This document shows, one piece after another, positions 27,241 through 37,022 of a stretch of 64,000 bases of DNA. Each line of letters opens with the position of its first letter. The first letter of the stretch is position 1. The stretch comes from Aestuariimicrobium kwangyangense DSM 21549 (GTDB lineage Bacteria > Actinomycetota > Actinomycetes > Propionibacteriales > Propionibacteriaceae), in assembly GCF_000421525.1 (NCBI RefSeq), contig NZ_ATXE01000002.1, positions 558,001 to 622,000 on the forward strand, given 5' to 3'. The notes beneath the pieces are model-generated. The model was not told the origin of the DNA and did no database searches. It worked only from the letters and a program-made list of their open reading frames with translations. The position numbers were made by a program, and so were the translations under genes.

Positions 27241-27246
27241 TAGGCT
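27241..27246 (+). promoter_or_regulatory. -10 box of the MFS transporter gene
   Basis: TAGGCT fits the local -10 pattern. It lies 12 bases before the TTG start, which would leave a leader of only a few bases. Confidence 0.45.
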
Positions 27247-27258
27247 GGAGCTCCGCCC

Positions 27259-28536
27259 TTGCTCGAGGAGTTCACCACGTCCAGCGCATCGACAGCACCC
27301 AGCACCGCACCCCCGCGACGGTTCGGTGCCCTGCGCGATCGCCACTCCAGGCCCTACCTGGTGACGGCCGGTCTGTCGATGATGGGCGACAACATCGAGC
27401 ACGTGATCACCTACTGGGTGCTCTGGCAGGTCTTCCACTCCCCCGCACTGGTCGGCTTCCAGGTGATCAGCCACTGGCTGCCCTTCCTGACGCTGTCGGT
27501 CTGGTTCGGCTCGCTGGCCGAGCGGTTCGACTGCCGCCGGATCATCCAGGTGGCGCAGGGGCTGTTCGCCTTCGTCTCACTGGTGTGGGGCGTGCTCTTC
27601 CTGACCGGCAGCCTGCAGATGTGGCAGGCCTGCGTGCTGCTGGTGCTGCACGGGTGCGCCGGGGCCCTGTGGGGCCCGGCCGAACAGTTGATGCTGCACG
27701 ACTTCGCCGCTCCCCCCGAACTGCCGAGCGCCGTGCGGCTGAATGCCACCTTCAAGAGCCTGGGCATCCTGGCCGGCCCGGTGGTCGGGTCTGCTCTGCT
27801 CCTGGGTCTGGGTCAGTCCTGGGGCATCCTCGCCAACACGATCTTCTACCTGCCGATGACCCTGCTCATGCTCCGGACCCCGTTCACCGGGCACGTGCGC
27901 GACGGTTTCGTCCGCACCCGACGCCTCTCGATCCTCGACACCTTCTCGGTGCTGCGCACCGTTCGCGACGACAAGGTGCTGATCGGTCTGGTCACGCTGG
28001 GTGGCCTGGTCGCGGTGTGCGTGGGCACCTCCCTGCAGGTGGCCATGCCGTCACTGGGTGACCGTCTCGGGGCCGGGAGCGGCATCGGGTACGGCTTGCT
28101 GCTGTTCGCGAATGGTGCTGGCGGGGTGCTCGGCGGGGTGCTGCTCGAAGCGAGCGGCCGGATTCGTCCCACACTGGCCTCGGCGGTGGTGGCCACGGTG
28201 CTGCTGGGCACCACGACCGTGGTGGTGGCCACCTCGCACTGGTTCGGCCTGACCCTGCTGGCCCTGTTCATCGGGGGCGTCGCCAGTCTGGCGGCCATGT
28301 CGATCGGTCAGGCAGTGGTGCAACTCAGGGCTCCCACCCACGAGCGCGGACGAGTCGTGGGCGTCTACTCGATGATGGCGAACGGGCTGCGGACGGGCAA
28401 CGGTGTCTCGCTGGCGCTGCTGGGGTCGGCCGTCGGGGTGATCGGGGCGGTGCTGGTGGGGGCCGTCGCCCTCGTGGTCGGGGCGGTCGCCATCGCGGCG
28501 CTCACCCGGATCGCGCGCTCGCGCCCGGCCACCTGA
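27259..28536 (+). CDS. MFS transporter (MFS_3/enterobactin-exporter-like type)
   Basis: 425 residues with about 12 hydrophobic segments. [23 protein letters not shown] is the first transmembrane region, and [13 protein letters not shown] is the cytoplasmic loop 2-3 motif of the superfamily. The N-terminal 25 residues are Ser/Thr/Pro-rich and cytosolic. TTG is the only start available before the first membrane segment. It diverges from the arabinose operon and its -10 lies about 80 bases from the nearer operator, so control by the same repressor is possible. Sequence type points to a drug or metabolite exporter, not to a known arabinose importer; substrate is unknown. Confidence 0.8.
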   Translation: MLEEFTTSSASTAPSTAPPRRFGALRDRHSRPYLVTAGLSMMGDNIEHVITYWVLWQVFHSPALVGFQVISHWLPFLTLSVWFGSLAERFDCRRIIQVAQGLFAFVSLVWGVLFLTGSLQMWQACVLLVLHGCAGALWGPAEQLMLHDFAAPPELPSAVRLNATFKSLGILAGPVVGSALLLGLGQSWGILANTIFYLPMTLLMLRTPFTGHVRDGFVRTRRLSILDTFSVLRTVRDDKVLIGLVTLGGLVAVCVGTSLQVAMPSLGDRLGAGSGIGYGLLLFANGAGGVLGGVLLEASGRIRPTLASAVVATVLLGTTTVVVATSHWFGLTLLALFIGGVASLAAMSIGQAVVQLRAPTHERGRVVGVYSMMANGLRTGNGVSLALLGSAVGVIGAVLVGAVALVVGAVAIAALTRIARSRPAT

Positions 28537-28547
28537 GGCGCGCGGGT

Positions 28548-29678
28548 TCAGTAGCGCATCTGCATGGCGGTGAGCACGTCGTCGAGGGTCGCGTCAGCCA
28601 CCTCGTTCGCGCGCCCATTGCCTTGGCGCAGCACCCCGAGCACGTGGTCGGGAGCGGCGGCCAGTTCGAGGCGACGGGCCCGGATCGGTGCAAAGTACTC
28701 GTTCACGGCCTCGGTCACCAGCTTCTTCAGTCCGCCCCCGCCGCCGTCGCCGATCTCGTCGGCGATCTCGATCGGGTCACGATCGGTGCACAGCGCCGCG
28801 AGCATCAGCAGGTTCGACACCTCGGGACGATTCGCGGGGTCGTAGGTGATGGTCCGGTTCGAGTCGGTCACCGCACGCTTGATCAGCTTCGCCGTCTCGT
28901 CCGCGGTCATCCCGATCTCGATGGTGTTGCCTCGCGACTTCGACATTTTCGAGCCGTCCATGCCCAGCAGCAGCGGCGACTTCGACAACAGGGCATCGGC
29001 CTGGGGGAACACCGGCTGGTCGGCCCTGGCTCGTCCGTAGCGCTCGTCGAAGCGGCGGGCGATCACCCGGGTGACCTCGATGTGGGGTAGCTGGTCCTTG
29101 CCGACCGGCACGACGTTGGCCTTGCAGAACAGGATGTCCGCCGCCTGGTGCACGGGGAAGGTGAGCATCAGGCCGGACATCGGCCGACTGGAGCCGGCCA
29201 TCTCGTCCTTGACGGTGGGGTTGCGCCTCAACTCCGAGTCGGTGACCAGCGACAGGAACGGGAGCATCAACTGGTTCAACGCCGGCACCGCCGAGTGGGC
29301 GAAGATGGTCGACTTCTCGGGGTCGATGCCGATGGCCAAGTAGTCGGTCACGCAGTTGAGCACGTTGTCGGCGAGCTCGCCCACCCCATCGCGGTCGTAG
29401 ATCACCTGGTAGTCAGCGATCAACACGAAGGTGTCCAGACCCAGGTTCTGCAGGCGCACCCTGTTCGCGAGCGATCCGAAGTAGTGCCCGATGTGCAGTC
29501 GTCCGGTCGGTCGGTCGCCGGTCAACATGCGGTAGCGGGCACCCTTGCCGGCTGCGAGGTCGGCCTCGATCTCGTCGCTGCGTCTCATGCTCGAAGCCAG
29601 GGAGGCGTCCGAGGTCGAGGCCTCGAGCGCGTCGCCGTCGGTCAGTTGGTCGGCCGGGGTCATCGCGGGGTCGGTCAC
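28548..29678 (-). CDS. trpS: Tryptophanyl-tRNA synthetase
   Basis: 376 residues of class I synthetase. The HIGH motif is in GRLHIGHYFGS and the KMSKS motif in GMDGSKMSKSRG. DRPTGRLHIGH and MLTFPVHQAADILF are specific to TrpRS. The N-terminal 45 residues are an acidic extension without family counterpart. GTG at 29678 lies eight bases after TAGGTT, whose TAG is the stop of the PHP gene; ATG five codons in is an alternative. The MFS gene converges on it with 11 bases between. Confidence 0.95.
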   Translation of the reverse strand: MTDPAMTPADQLTDGDALEASTSDASLASSMRRSDEIEADLAAGKGARYRMLTGDRPTGRLHIGHYFGSLANRVRLQNLGLDTFVLIADYQVIYDRDGVGELADNVLNCVTDYLAIGIDPEKSTIFAHSAVPALNQLMLPFLSLVTDSELRRNPTVKDEMAGSSRPMSGLMLTFPVHQAADILFCKANVVPVGKDQLPHIEVTRVIARRFDERYGRARADQPVFPQADALLSKSPLLLGMDGSKMSKSRGNTIEIGMTADETAKLIKRAVTDSNRTITYDPANRPEVSNLLMLAALCTDRDPIEIADEIGDGGGGGLKKLVTEAVNEYFAPIRARRLELAAAPDHVLGVLRQGNGRANEVADATLDDVLTAMQMRY

Positions 29679-29686
29679 GGGTGACC

Positions 29687-29692
29687 AACCTA
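29687..29692 (-). promoter_or_regulatory. -10 box for leaderless trpS, overlapping the PHP gene stop codon
   Basis: TAGGTT on the minus strand. Its TAG is the stop codon of the PHP gene, and eight bases separate it from the trpS GTG. Confidence 0.5.
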
Positions 29693-30550
29693 CACCTGCT
29701 CGACCTGACCCCCCCGCGCGGCGCTGAGTCGACGCAGTTGCCCCAATGCGGTCTCCCGGGTGAGGTTGGCCCCCAACGGGAAGCCCACCTTTCCGGTCCC
29801 GTGGTGGTCGGACGATCCCGTGCGCACCAGACCGAGCCGGACGGCCAGGTCCGACAGCAGCGACCTGGTGTCGGCGTCGTGGTCCTGGTGGTCGACCTCG
29901 ATGCCGTCGAGCTGGTGGTCGCGCACCAGATCACTGATCACCTCGGCCGTGAGCACGGAGCGGCTGGATCGCGACCACGGATGGGCGATCACGGCCACTC
30001 CCCCAGCGGCGTGCAGCAGGTCGATGGCTCGTCCGAGCTCGCAGGAGTAGCGGTGCACATAGCCGGGCTTGTCGTCGGCGAGCCAGTAACGGAAGGCTTC
30101 GTCCCGGTCGGCGACGTAGCCCTTCGCCACCATCGCGTCAGCCACGTGGGGGCGTCCGATCGAAGGTGACGCCTTCGCGGCGGCCACGATCTCGGCCTCG
30201 GTCAGGGGCATCCCGAGTTCGGTGAGCCGGTCGGCCATGGCCTTCACCCGCCCGACCCGACCTTCCCGCAGCAAGCCGAGTTCGGCCAGCAGCGGACGGT
30301 TGCGCCGATCCATCCCGTAACCGAGCAGGTGCACGGAGACACCGTCCAGTTGGGCGCTCATCTCGACACCGGCGATCACGGTGAGCCCGGCCCGGCGGCC
30401 GGCCTCCTTGGCCTCAGGGACGCCGTCGAAGGTGTCGTGGTCGGTCAGCGCGATGGCATCGAGCCCCACGGCCAGAGCAGCGAGCACCAAGGCACTGGGG
30501 GTGTCGGTGCCATCCGAGACGGAGCTGTGGGTGTGCAGGTCGATGCGCAT
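29690..30550 (-). CDS. PHP-domain phosphoesterase (RNase AM / nucleoside bisphosphatase type)
   Basis: 286 residues. The PHP metal sites are visible: DLHTHSSVSDGTDTP, ALTDHDTFDGV, GVEMSA, IGRPHVADAMV, VIAHPWSRS and TGSSDHHG. The length and the insertion between the third and fourth motifs match the YciV/Rnm-type group, which hydrolyses 3',5'-nucleotide bisphosphates or trims RNA 5' ends, rather than DNA polymerase PHP domains. A CATGAT box ends six bases before the ATG, so it may be leaderless. trpS follows directly. Confidence 0.85.
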   Translation of the reverse strand: MRIDLHTHSSVSDGTDTPSALVLAALAVGLDAIALTDHDTFDGVPEAKEAGRRAGLTVIAGVEMSAQLDGVSVHLLGYGMDRRNRPLLAELGLLREGRVGRVKAMADRLTELGMPLTEAEIVAAAKASPSIGRPHVADAMVAKGYVADRDEAFRYWLADDKPGYVHRYSCELGRAIDLLHAAGGVAVIAHPWSRSSRSVLTAEVISDLVRDHQLDGIEVDHQDHDADTRSLLSDLAVRLGLVRTGSSDHHGTGKVGFPLGANLTRETALGQLRRLSAARGGQVEQV

Positions 30551-30661
30551 GAGCCCATCATGCCGAAGCAGGACCCACAGCCCGTCGGAGGAACCCCAGA
30601 AACCAGCCCCGCCGAAGTCCGGGGACAGTGACCGGGGTGCCCTGCGACCAGCGTGCTCGGA

Positions 30662-32107
30662 TCAGCGCGAGGAGGAGCTGCGTCGGGGACGGAACGAACG
30701 GGAGGCGTCGGCGGCTGAACCGCCGGTGCCCGTGGTGACCCGCTGACCGCGCCCACCCTGCCCGCTGCGGGCGGGCTGGCTGCTGCGAGATGACTGGCCG
30801 TTCCTGGAGTTCTGGGCGGACTGGGTCCCACGAGCCGACTGGCCACCACGGGTGCTCTGGCCACCGCGACTGCTCTGCCCACCGCGAGGGCTCTGTGCGC
30901 CACGCGCCGCAGTGGCCACAGGAGCCACCGGGGCCGGACGGACGTGAGCTGCGCGCACGCCGATGAGGTCGTTCACGGCCGCGTGGCCGACCGCCACATG
31001 CACCGGTGCGGCGGTGATCTTGGCCCGGCGCATCAGCTGGCGCACCTCGTCACGCTGTTCGGCGAGCGCGAGGGTCACCACCGTGCCGCTGTGACCGGCG
31101 CGAGCGGTTCGTCCCGAGCGGTGCAGGTAGGCCTTGTCCTCTGCCGGCGGGTCGACGTGCACGACCAGGTCGACGTCATCGACGTGGATACCGCGCGCGG
31201 CGATGTCGGTGGCCACCAGGACCTTGACCTCGCCGGACGAGAAGGCAGCCAGATTGCGCTCGCGGGCGTTCTGGCTGAGGTTGCCGTGCAGGTCGACAGC
31301 AGGCACGCCCGAGGCCGTGAGCTGCTTGGCGAGCTTCTTGGCGGTGTGCTTCGTCCGGGTGAACAGCACCCGGCGGGCCGTGCCCGAGGCCAGTTCGTGG
31401 ACGATGTCACGCTTGGCGTCCAGGTCTCCCACGACGAAGAAGTGGTGGGTCATGGCCGCGACCGGGGACTGGGCGCTGTCGACCGAGTGGGTCACCGGCG
31501 CATGCAGGTAACGCTTGACGAGCTGGTCGACACCGTTGTCGAGGGTGGCCGAGAACAGCAACCTCTGTCCGCGCTGCGGTGTCTTGTCCATGATCCGCTT
31601 GACCCCGGGGAGGAAGCCGAGATCGGCCATGTGGTCGGCCTCGTCCAGCACCGTGATCTCGATGCCGTCAAGGGTCAGCGCACGCTGGCCGAGCAGGTCC
31701 TCGAGCCGACCCGGGCAGGCGATCACGATGTCGACGCCGGAGCGAAGGGCGCTGATCTGGCGCGCCGGCCCCACCCCACCGAAGATGGTGGTGGCGGTCA
31801 GACCAACGGCCTTGGCCAGAGGCTCGATGGTGGCGTTGATCTGGTTGGCCAGCTCACGGGTCGGGCAGAGCACCAGCGCCCGGGGGCGGCGGGACTGGCT
31901 GGCGGGGGCACCCGCGAGGCGGGTCACGATCGGCAGGGCGAACGCGAGCGTCTTGCCCGAGCCGGTGCGCCCACGACCGAGCACGTCCTTGCCGGCGACT
32001 GAGTCGGGCAGCGAGGCAGCCTGGATGGGGAAGGGCGTGGTGAGCCCCTGTCGGGTGAGCTCGGAGACGATGGCGCTGGGCAGCGCGAAATCAGAGAACG
32101 TGTGCAC
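30662..32107 (-). CDS. DEAD-box RNA helicase with RGG-like tail
   Basis: 481 residues. Core motifs: TTPFPIQAAS (Q motif), GRTGSGKT, PTRELANQI, CPGRLEDLL, VLDEADHMAD, SATL and HRSGRTARAG. After residue about 385 the protein becomes a Gly/Arg/Ser/Gln tail with repeated RGGQS units, a typical disordered RNA-binding extension. The start is GTG at 32107 with AAAGG about ten bases upstream. This is a second RhlE-like helicase, distinct from the one at 15.8 kb by its shorter core and RGG tail. The 196-base region upstream holds no gene. Confidence 0.9.
   Translation of the reverse strand: MHTFSDFALPSAIVSELTRQGLTTPFPIQAASLPDSVAGKDVLGRGRTGSGKTLAFALPIVTRLAGAPASQSRRPRALVLCPTRELANQINATIEPLAKAVGLTATTIFGGVGPARQISALRSGVDIVIACPGRLEDLLGQRALTLDGIEITVLDEADHMADLGFLPGVKRIMDKTPQRGQRLLFSATLDNGVDQLVKRYLHAPVTHSVDSAQSPVAAMTHHFFVVGDLDAKRDIVHELASGTARRVLFTRTKHTAKKLAKQLTASGVPAVDLHGNLSQNARERNLAAFSSGEVKVLVATDIAARGIHVDDVDLVVHVDPPAEDKAYLHRSGRTARAGHSGTVVTLALAEQRDEVRQLMRRAKITAAPVHVAVGHAAVNDLIGVRAAHVRPAPVAPVATAARGAQSPRGGQSSRGGQSTRGGQSARGTQSAQNSRNGQSSRSSQPARSGQGGRGQRVTTGTGGSAADASRSFRPRRSSSSR
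30842..30895. repeat. 18-bp tandem repeats encoding RGGQS units
   Basis: Three imperfect 18-base units of the type CCACCGCGA-n-TGCTCTG lie inside the DEAD helicase gene. Each encodes six residues (RGGQS plus one). Weaker copies extend on both sides. Confidence 0.75.
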
Positions 32108-32303
32108 GGTTGTACACCTTTCAGGTCCGCCGATGGGCGTGCAGGCACGCGACGGCCAGGACCGATGAGGGAAATGGTCGGGTTCGCCGCATGAGACGGG
32201 CCCACGAGAAGGGCGCGCGTTGGGGACTCCACGACGTCGGTCGGGTCAGATGGACCCGCCTGTGGCAATTCTCCCACACGGGCAGGCCCAGTGGCGAACC
32301 GAG

Positions 32304-35300
32304 CTACCCGACGTTGACGGCGTCGAACATGCCGCGGACGAGCCTGAGGGCCACCGACAGACGGGGCAGGTCTGAGCCCCCGGTGGCCGCCTGCTTGAGC
32401 TGTTCGAGTCGTCGCTCCAGTTGCGGCACCCGCTCACCCCAGGCCTGCACCACCTCGGATGCGGTCTCTCGTCCGCTCCCCACCTGGAGGGCCTGGGCCG
32501 TCAGGTCGGTCTGCAGTTGCAGCAGTTCGTCCCGCATGGCCGAGCGGGCCTGCACGTCCCACTCACTCGATCGGGGCAGCCCCTCGATCAGTGGCAGCAG
32601 GTTGTCCAGGCCCAGCCGCTCCACCATCTCGACGAAGGTGGCCGCGGTCAGCTCGAGGTCATGGCCATCGCGTCGGCTCACCTCGATCATGGCCAGGGCC
32701 AGGTGCAGGTACTTGGTCTCGGCCGCGGTCTCAGCCAGCCCGCGGTCGACCCCCTGTCGCAGGTACCCCTCGAGTGCCTGGTCGCGCAGTCCCCGACTGC
32801 GGGCCGTCAGCAGGTCGGGCAGGGCTCGTGCCACCCGCTCGACCCGAGGGGTCAGCAGTTCGATCTCGGCCGCGATGTCGAGGGTCGATCGACGGTGCAT
32901 GAGCAGCCACCGGGTGCCCCGTTCGACCAGCTTCCTCACACTGAGCCGCAGGTCGAGCTGCAGGGTCGGGTCCATCCCGGTCAGCACCAGCGCCGCCTCG
33001 TAGCGACCCGCCCCGAACACGCTGCGGGCCACCAACTGTGCCCGGATCACCTCGTCGGGTGTTCGTCCGGTCTCGGTCGCCAAGCGGTGACAGGCACTGA
33101 TGCCCTGGGAGTTGACGAAGCGGTTGACGGCGACCGTGGTGATGATCTCGCGACGCAGGGCGTGGCGGTCGAACAGATCGCCGAACTGCTCACGCAGTCG
33201 CATGGGGAAGTAGGTGTGCAGGCGGTGCTGCAGGTACGGGTCGTCGGGCAGGTCCGATTCGAGGACGACTCGCTCCAACCAGATCTTCGACCATGCCATC
33301 AGGGTGCACAGTTCGGGGTTGCTGAGTGCCTCCCCCCGCTCGACGATGGCCTGCATGGCCGCCTGGTCCGGCAGCCCTTCGAGCTGCCGGTCGAGCCCCA
33401 CCGCAGACTCCAGGTGCTGGATCAGCGACTCGTGCACCCAGCTCATGGCCGCGGCGCGCGAGCGCGCGTTGGCGAGCGCGACGTTCTGGTCGATGTTGTG
33501 GATGAGCACGAGGTCGGCGATCTCGTCGGTCATGGTGGGCAGCAGTTCGTCCCGCCCCGCTGGGTCGAGTCGGCCCGCTTCGACCGCATCCGACAACAGG
33601 ATCTTGATGTTCACCTCGTGGTCGGAGGTGTCGACCCCCGCCGAGTTGTCGATGAAGTCGGTGTTGACCCGTCCACCCCCGCGGGCGTACTCGATCCGTC
33701 CCTTCTGCGTGAGCCCGAGATTGCCCCCCTCCCCGATCGCCCTGCAGCGCAACTCGGAACCGTTGACGCGGACGGCGTCGTTGGCGCGGTCCCCGACATC
33801 GGCGTGCGACTCGCTCTCGGCCTTCACATAGGTGCCGATGCCCCCGTTGAAGAGGAGGTCGACGGGTGCCTGCAGGATCGCGTGGATCAGCTCGGTGGGG
33901 GTGAGACTCGTGATCGCGGCGTCCAGGTCGAGCAGTTCGCACACCTCAGGGGTGACCGCGATGGCCTTGGCCTGTCGTGAGTGCACCCCTCCACCGGTGG
34001 AGATGGCGGAGGGGTCGTAGTCGTCCCAACTCGACCGCGGCAGGTGGAAGAGCCGCTGACGCTCGGCGAAGCCGGCCGCGGCATCGGGGGTGGGGTCGAG
34101 GAAGATGTGTTGGTGGTTGAAGGCCGCCACCAGCCGGATGTGCTCGCTCAGCAGCATCCCGTTGCCGAAGACGTCTCCTGCCATGTCACCGATGCCCACG
34201 CAGCTGAAGTCCTGGGCCTGGGAATCGATGCCCAGTTCGGCCAGGTGCCGCTTGACCGACTCCCAGGCCCCCCGGGCCGTGATCCCCATGGCCTTGTGGT
34301 CGTAACCCTTCGACCCGCCCGAGGCGAAGGCGTCACCCAGCCAGAATCCCCGCTCCAGCGCGATCTGGTTGGCCAGGTCGGAGAACGCCGCCGTGCCCTT
34401 GTCAGCCGCGACCACGAGGTAGGTGTCGTCGGCGTCGTGGCGCACCACGTGCTCGGGGTGCACGACCTCACCGGCGACGAGGTTGTCGGTGACGTCAAGC
34501 AAGGATCCGATGAAGATCCGATAACACTCCTGACCCTCGGCCAACCAGGCCGCGCGGTCAGTCGCCGACGGCAACCGCCTGGGCAGGAAACCACCCTTGG
34601 CACCGACCGGGACGATCACGGTGTTCTTGACCATCTGCGCCTTGACCAGGCCCAGCACCTCGGTGCGGAAGTCCTCGGGCCGGTCCGACCAGCGCAGTCC
34701 CCCGCGGGCCACCGAGCCGAACCGGAGATGGACGCCCTCGACCCGGGGGGAGTGCACGAAGATCTCGAATGCGGGTCGGGGTTTCGGCAGCAGCGAGAGA
34801 CGCTCGGGGACGAGCTTCAGCGCCGTCGCCCTCGCCTGAGGCTGGAAGGCATTGGTGCGCACCGTCGCCTCGATCACCTGCAGGAAGGAACGCAGGATCC
34901 GGTCGGCGTCGAGGCTGGTGACCTCGTCGAGCTCACGCCCGAGGGCTCGGGACAGGGCGTCCACCTCACGGGTACGTCGGTCGAACCCGTCGACGAAGAC
35001 GGTGGGGTCGAACTTGGCGTCGAAGAGTTCCACCAGTGCGCGGGTGATGGCCGGGTGGTCGAGCAGGGTCTGCGAGATGTAGCTCTGCGAGTAGGAGATG
35101 CCCGCCTGCATCAGGTAGCGCGAGATCGTCCGGACGACGACCACCTGCCGCCAGGTGAGCCCCGAGGTGGCCACCAGCGCATTGAGCTGGTCGACATCCA
35201 TGGCACCGCGGTGACAGGCCTCGAACGCGTCGAGCACCCGCTGACGGTCGGGCACGTCCCACCGCACCCCGGCCGGGTTGACCAGCCCGAAGTCGGCGAT

Positions 35301-36941
35301 GCTCATGGTCCGGCCACGCAGGTCGACGGGATAGGCGCGCTCGTCGACGATGGTCAGGCCCAGGCTGTTCCACAGTGGCATCGCATGGGACAGGGTCATG
35401 GGTGGTCCGCCCACGAACACCTTGACCCGCAGGTCTGCCCGCTCGGCCTGGTCGGGGCGGTACATCACCAGGCGCATGTCATCGTCGTCCCTGAGCGAGT
35501 TCAACTCAGCCAGGTCGAACACCCCTTGGGCGGGGCTGTTGTGGTCCATGTACGCCGCGGAGAACTCCACTCCGCGTTCCGAACTGGGCAGCGCCTTGGC
35601 CTGTTCGAAGAAGCCGTCGGTCCAGTCGAGGCTCGATCGCGTGAGGTCCGACTGCAGGGCCGTCAGGTCCCAGTCCACGGCACCGGGCAGCGTGAGCGTG
35701 AAGAACAGTCGCGCCAACGCCGATTCCGAGACCTGGGTGCGGAAGTCGATGGCGGTGGCACCGGTGTGCCGCCGCAGCACATCCTGCATGGCCTCCCTGA
35801 CCTGCGTGTTGTAGCGGTCGCGGGGCAGGAAGACGGTGATGTAGGCGAACCGCCCCCACGGGTCGGCCCGGACGAACGCCCTGACCTGTCGGCGCTCGCG
35901 CAGCTCGGCGACCTCGCCGACCAGTTCTGCCAGTTGTTCGGGGCGGGACTGGAACACCTCGTCGCGGGGGTGGGTCGACATGGCTGCGATCACGGCCTTG
36001 CCGCGGTGACTGAGCGGGTCGGCGCCCAACAGTGACAACACCTGGTCCAGCTTGTCGCGCAGCATCGGGATGCGGGCGAGGTCCTCCGAGTACGCCTTGG
36101 AGGCAAGCATGCCGACCAGGCAGCGTTCCGCGACCAAGTGGCCGTCCTCGTCGAACGTGCGCACGGCGATGTAGTCGCGCAGTCCCGAGCGGTGGACGAG
36201 GCTGCGGGTCGAGTCCTTGGTGATCAGCCACGGACGTGGGTCACCGGTGGCGACCGTGGCGTGGAAGGCCATCGGTTCGCCGTCGCGGAGCACCCCCAGC
36301 CCGCTGCCCGGGACGGTGCGGAACTGCCCGTCGACCACCTCGTGGTCGCGGGCGCCCAGGAAGAAGAACCCGACCTCGGCGAACCAGTCCAGGGTGTCGG
36401 CGAACGCCTCGGTCTCGGTGTCGCCCCCACGCATCCCGGCCGAGATGTCGCGCGCCCGGTCGGCCATGGCTCCCCAGTCGGCCACCGCCACGGCCAGGTG
36501 CTGGAAGGCCGTCTCGAGCCGCTCCTGCAGCCGACCCGCGGCCTGGTCGGAGTCGACCCCCAGCGGGGGCGCGGCCAGCACGGCCACCCATGACTCCACG
36601 ATCGTCGTGTCGTCGTGGGTCACCGGGAGCGTCGGGTGGTACAGGTCGCGGATGGCCCAACCCAGCTCGGTCAGTGCCATCGCCACCGAGTCGACCCGGA
36701 ACGGCCCGTCGTCACCGATCACCTGCACCAGCCAGGCTGCGCCCACGTCGACCCCGGCGTCCGGACGAGCCACCCGTACCCGATCCTCGCCCGGACGACG
36801 CCCGGCGGCCAGGTCGACCTGCGCTCCGCCGAGCGCCTCGAGGGTCGAGCGGTCGTCCGAGTGGTGGTCATAGGCCAGACAGCCTTCGACCCAGGTCTCG
36901 CGGAGGTCGCGGGTGGTCGGGAGCGGGTGCGTCTGCACCAT
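32304..36941 (-). CDS. gdh: NAD-specific glutamate dehydrogenase, large (180 kDa) class
   Basis: 1545 residues, close to the family size of about 1600. The first 700 residues carry ACT-like regulatory segments. The catalytic part has SVARGGLRWSDRPEDFRTEV and KAQMVKNTVIVPVGAKGG, with the substrate-binding Lys residues, then GIGDMAGDVFGNGML and a C-terminal helical domain. It deaminates L-glutamate to 2-oxoglutarate with NAD and usually works in catabolism. AAGGA lies about ten bases before the ATG. It is downstream of pruA and a 70-residue gene on the same strand, so proline/P5C breakdown feeds directly into it. A 449-residue glutamate dehydrogenase is also present at 61 kb. Confidence 0.94.
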   Translation of the reverse strand: MVQTHPLPTTRDLRETWVEGCLAYDHHSDDRSTLEALGGAQVDLAAGRRPGEDRVRVARPDAGVDVGAAWLVQVIGDDGPFRVDSVAMALTELGWAIRDLYHPTLPVTHDDTTIVESWVAVLAAPPLGVDSDQAAGRLQERLETAFQHLAVAVADWGAMADRARDISAGMRGGDTETEAFADTLDWFAEVGFFFLGARDHEVVDGQFRTVPGSGLGVLRDGEPMAFHATVATGDPRPWLITKDSTRSLVHRSGLRDYIAVRTFDEDGHLVAERCLVGMLASKAYSEDLARIPMLRDKLDQVLSLLGADPLSHRGKAVIAAMSTHPRDEVFQSRPEQLAELVGEVAELRERRQVRAFVRADPWGRFAYITVFLPRDRYNTQVREAMQDVLRRHTGATAIDFRTQVSESALARLFFTLTLPGAVDWDLTALQSDLTRSSLDWTDGFFEQAKALPSSERGVEFSAAYMDHNSPAQGVFDLAELNSLRDDDDMRLVMYRPDQAERADLRVKVFVGGPPMTLSHAMPLWNSLGLTIVDERAYPVDLRGRTMSIADFGLVNPAGVRWDVPDRQRVLDAFEACHRGAMDVDQLNALVATSGLTWRQVVVVRTISRYLMQAGISYSQSYISQTLLDHPAITRALVELFDAKFDPTVFVDGFDRRTREVDALSRALGRELDEVTSLDADRILRSFLQVIEATVRTNAFQPQARATALKLVPERLSLLPKPRPAFEIFVHSPRVEGVHLRFGSVARGGLRWSDRPEDFRTEVLGLVKAQMVKNTVIVPVGAKGGFLPRRLPSATDRAAWLAEGQECYRIFIGSLLDVTDNLVAGEVVHPEHVVRHDADDTYLVVAADKGTAAFSDLANQIALERGFWLGDAFASGGSKGYDHKAMGITARGAWESVKRHLAELGIDSQAQDFSCVGIGDMAGDVFGNGMLLSEHIRLVAAFNHQHIFLDPTPDAAAGFAERQRLFHLPRSSWDDYDPSAISTGGGVHSRQAKAIAVTPEVCELLDLDAAITSLTPTELIHAILQAPVDLLFNGGIGTYVKAESESHADVGDRANDAVRVNGSELRCRAIGEGGNLGLTQKGRIEYARGGGRVNTDFIDNSAGVDTSDHEVNIKILLSDAVEAGRLDPAGRDELLPTMTDEIADLVLIHNIDQNVALANARSRAAAMSWVHESLIQHLESAVGLDRQLEGLPDQAAMQAIVERGEALSNPELCTLMAWSKIWLERVVLESDLPDDPYLQHRLHTYFPMRLREQFGDLFDRHALRREIITTVAVNRFVNSQGISACHRLATETGRTPDEVIRAQLVARSVFGAGRYEAALVLTGMDPTLQLDLRLSVRKLVERGTRWLLMHRRSTLDIAAEIELLTPRVERVARALPDLLTARSRGLRDQALEGYLRQGVDRGLAETAAETKYLHLALAMIEVSRRDGHDLELTAATFVEMVERLGLDNLLPLIEGLPRSSEWDVQARSAMRDELLQLQTDLTAQALQVGSGRETASEVVQAWGERVPQLERRLEQLKQAATGGSDLPRLSVALRLVRGMFDAVNVG

Positions 36942-37022
36942 GGGTCACACGTCCTTGTGTGTAGTGGGCTGGGTGTCTCGCGGGGTGGGTGTCGTGGTTT
37001 GGGTGTGTCGGGGGTGTCGGGA

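Noticed and set aside
30607-30624. CCCCG/CGGGG hairpin after the second DEAD helicase start region and PHP gene
   Set aside because: Five base pairs with an eight-base loop and no U-tract is too weak to call a terminator.
33981-36035. A 684-codon open frame on the plus strand
   Set aside because: It is antisense to the NAD-glutamate dehydrogenase gene and its product has no recognisable domain. Long antisense frames are expected at this GC content.
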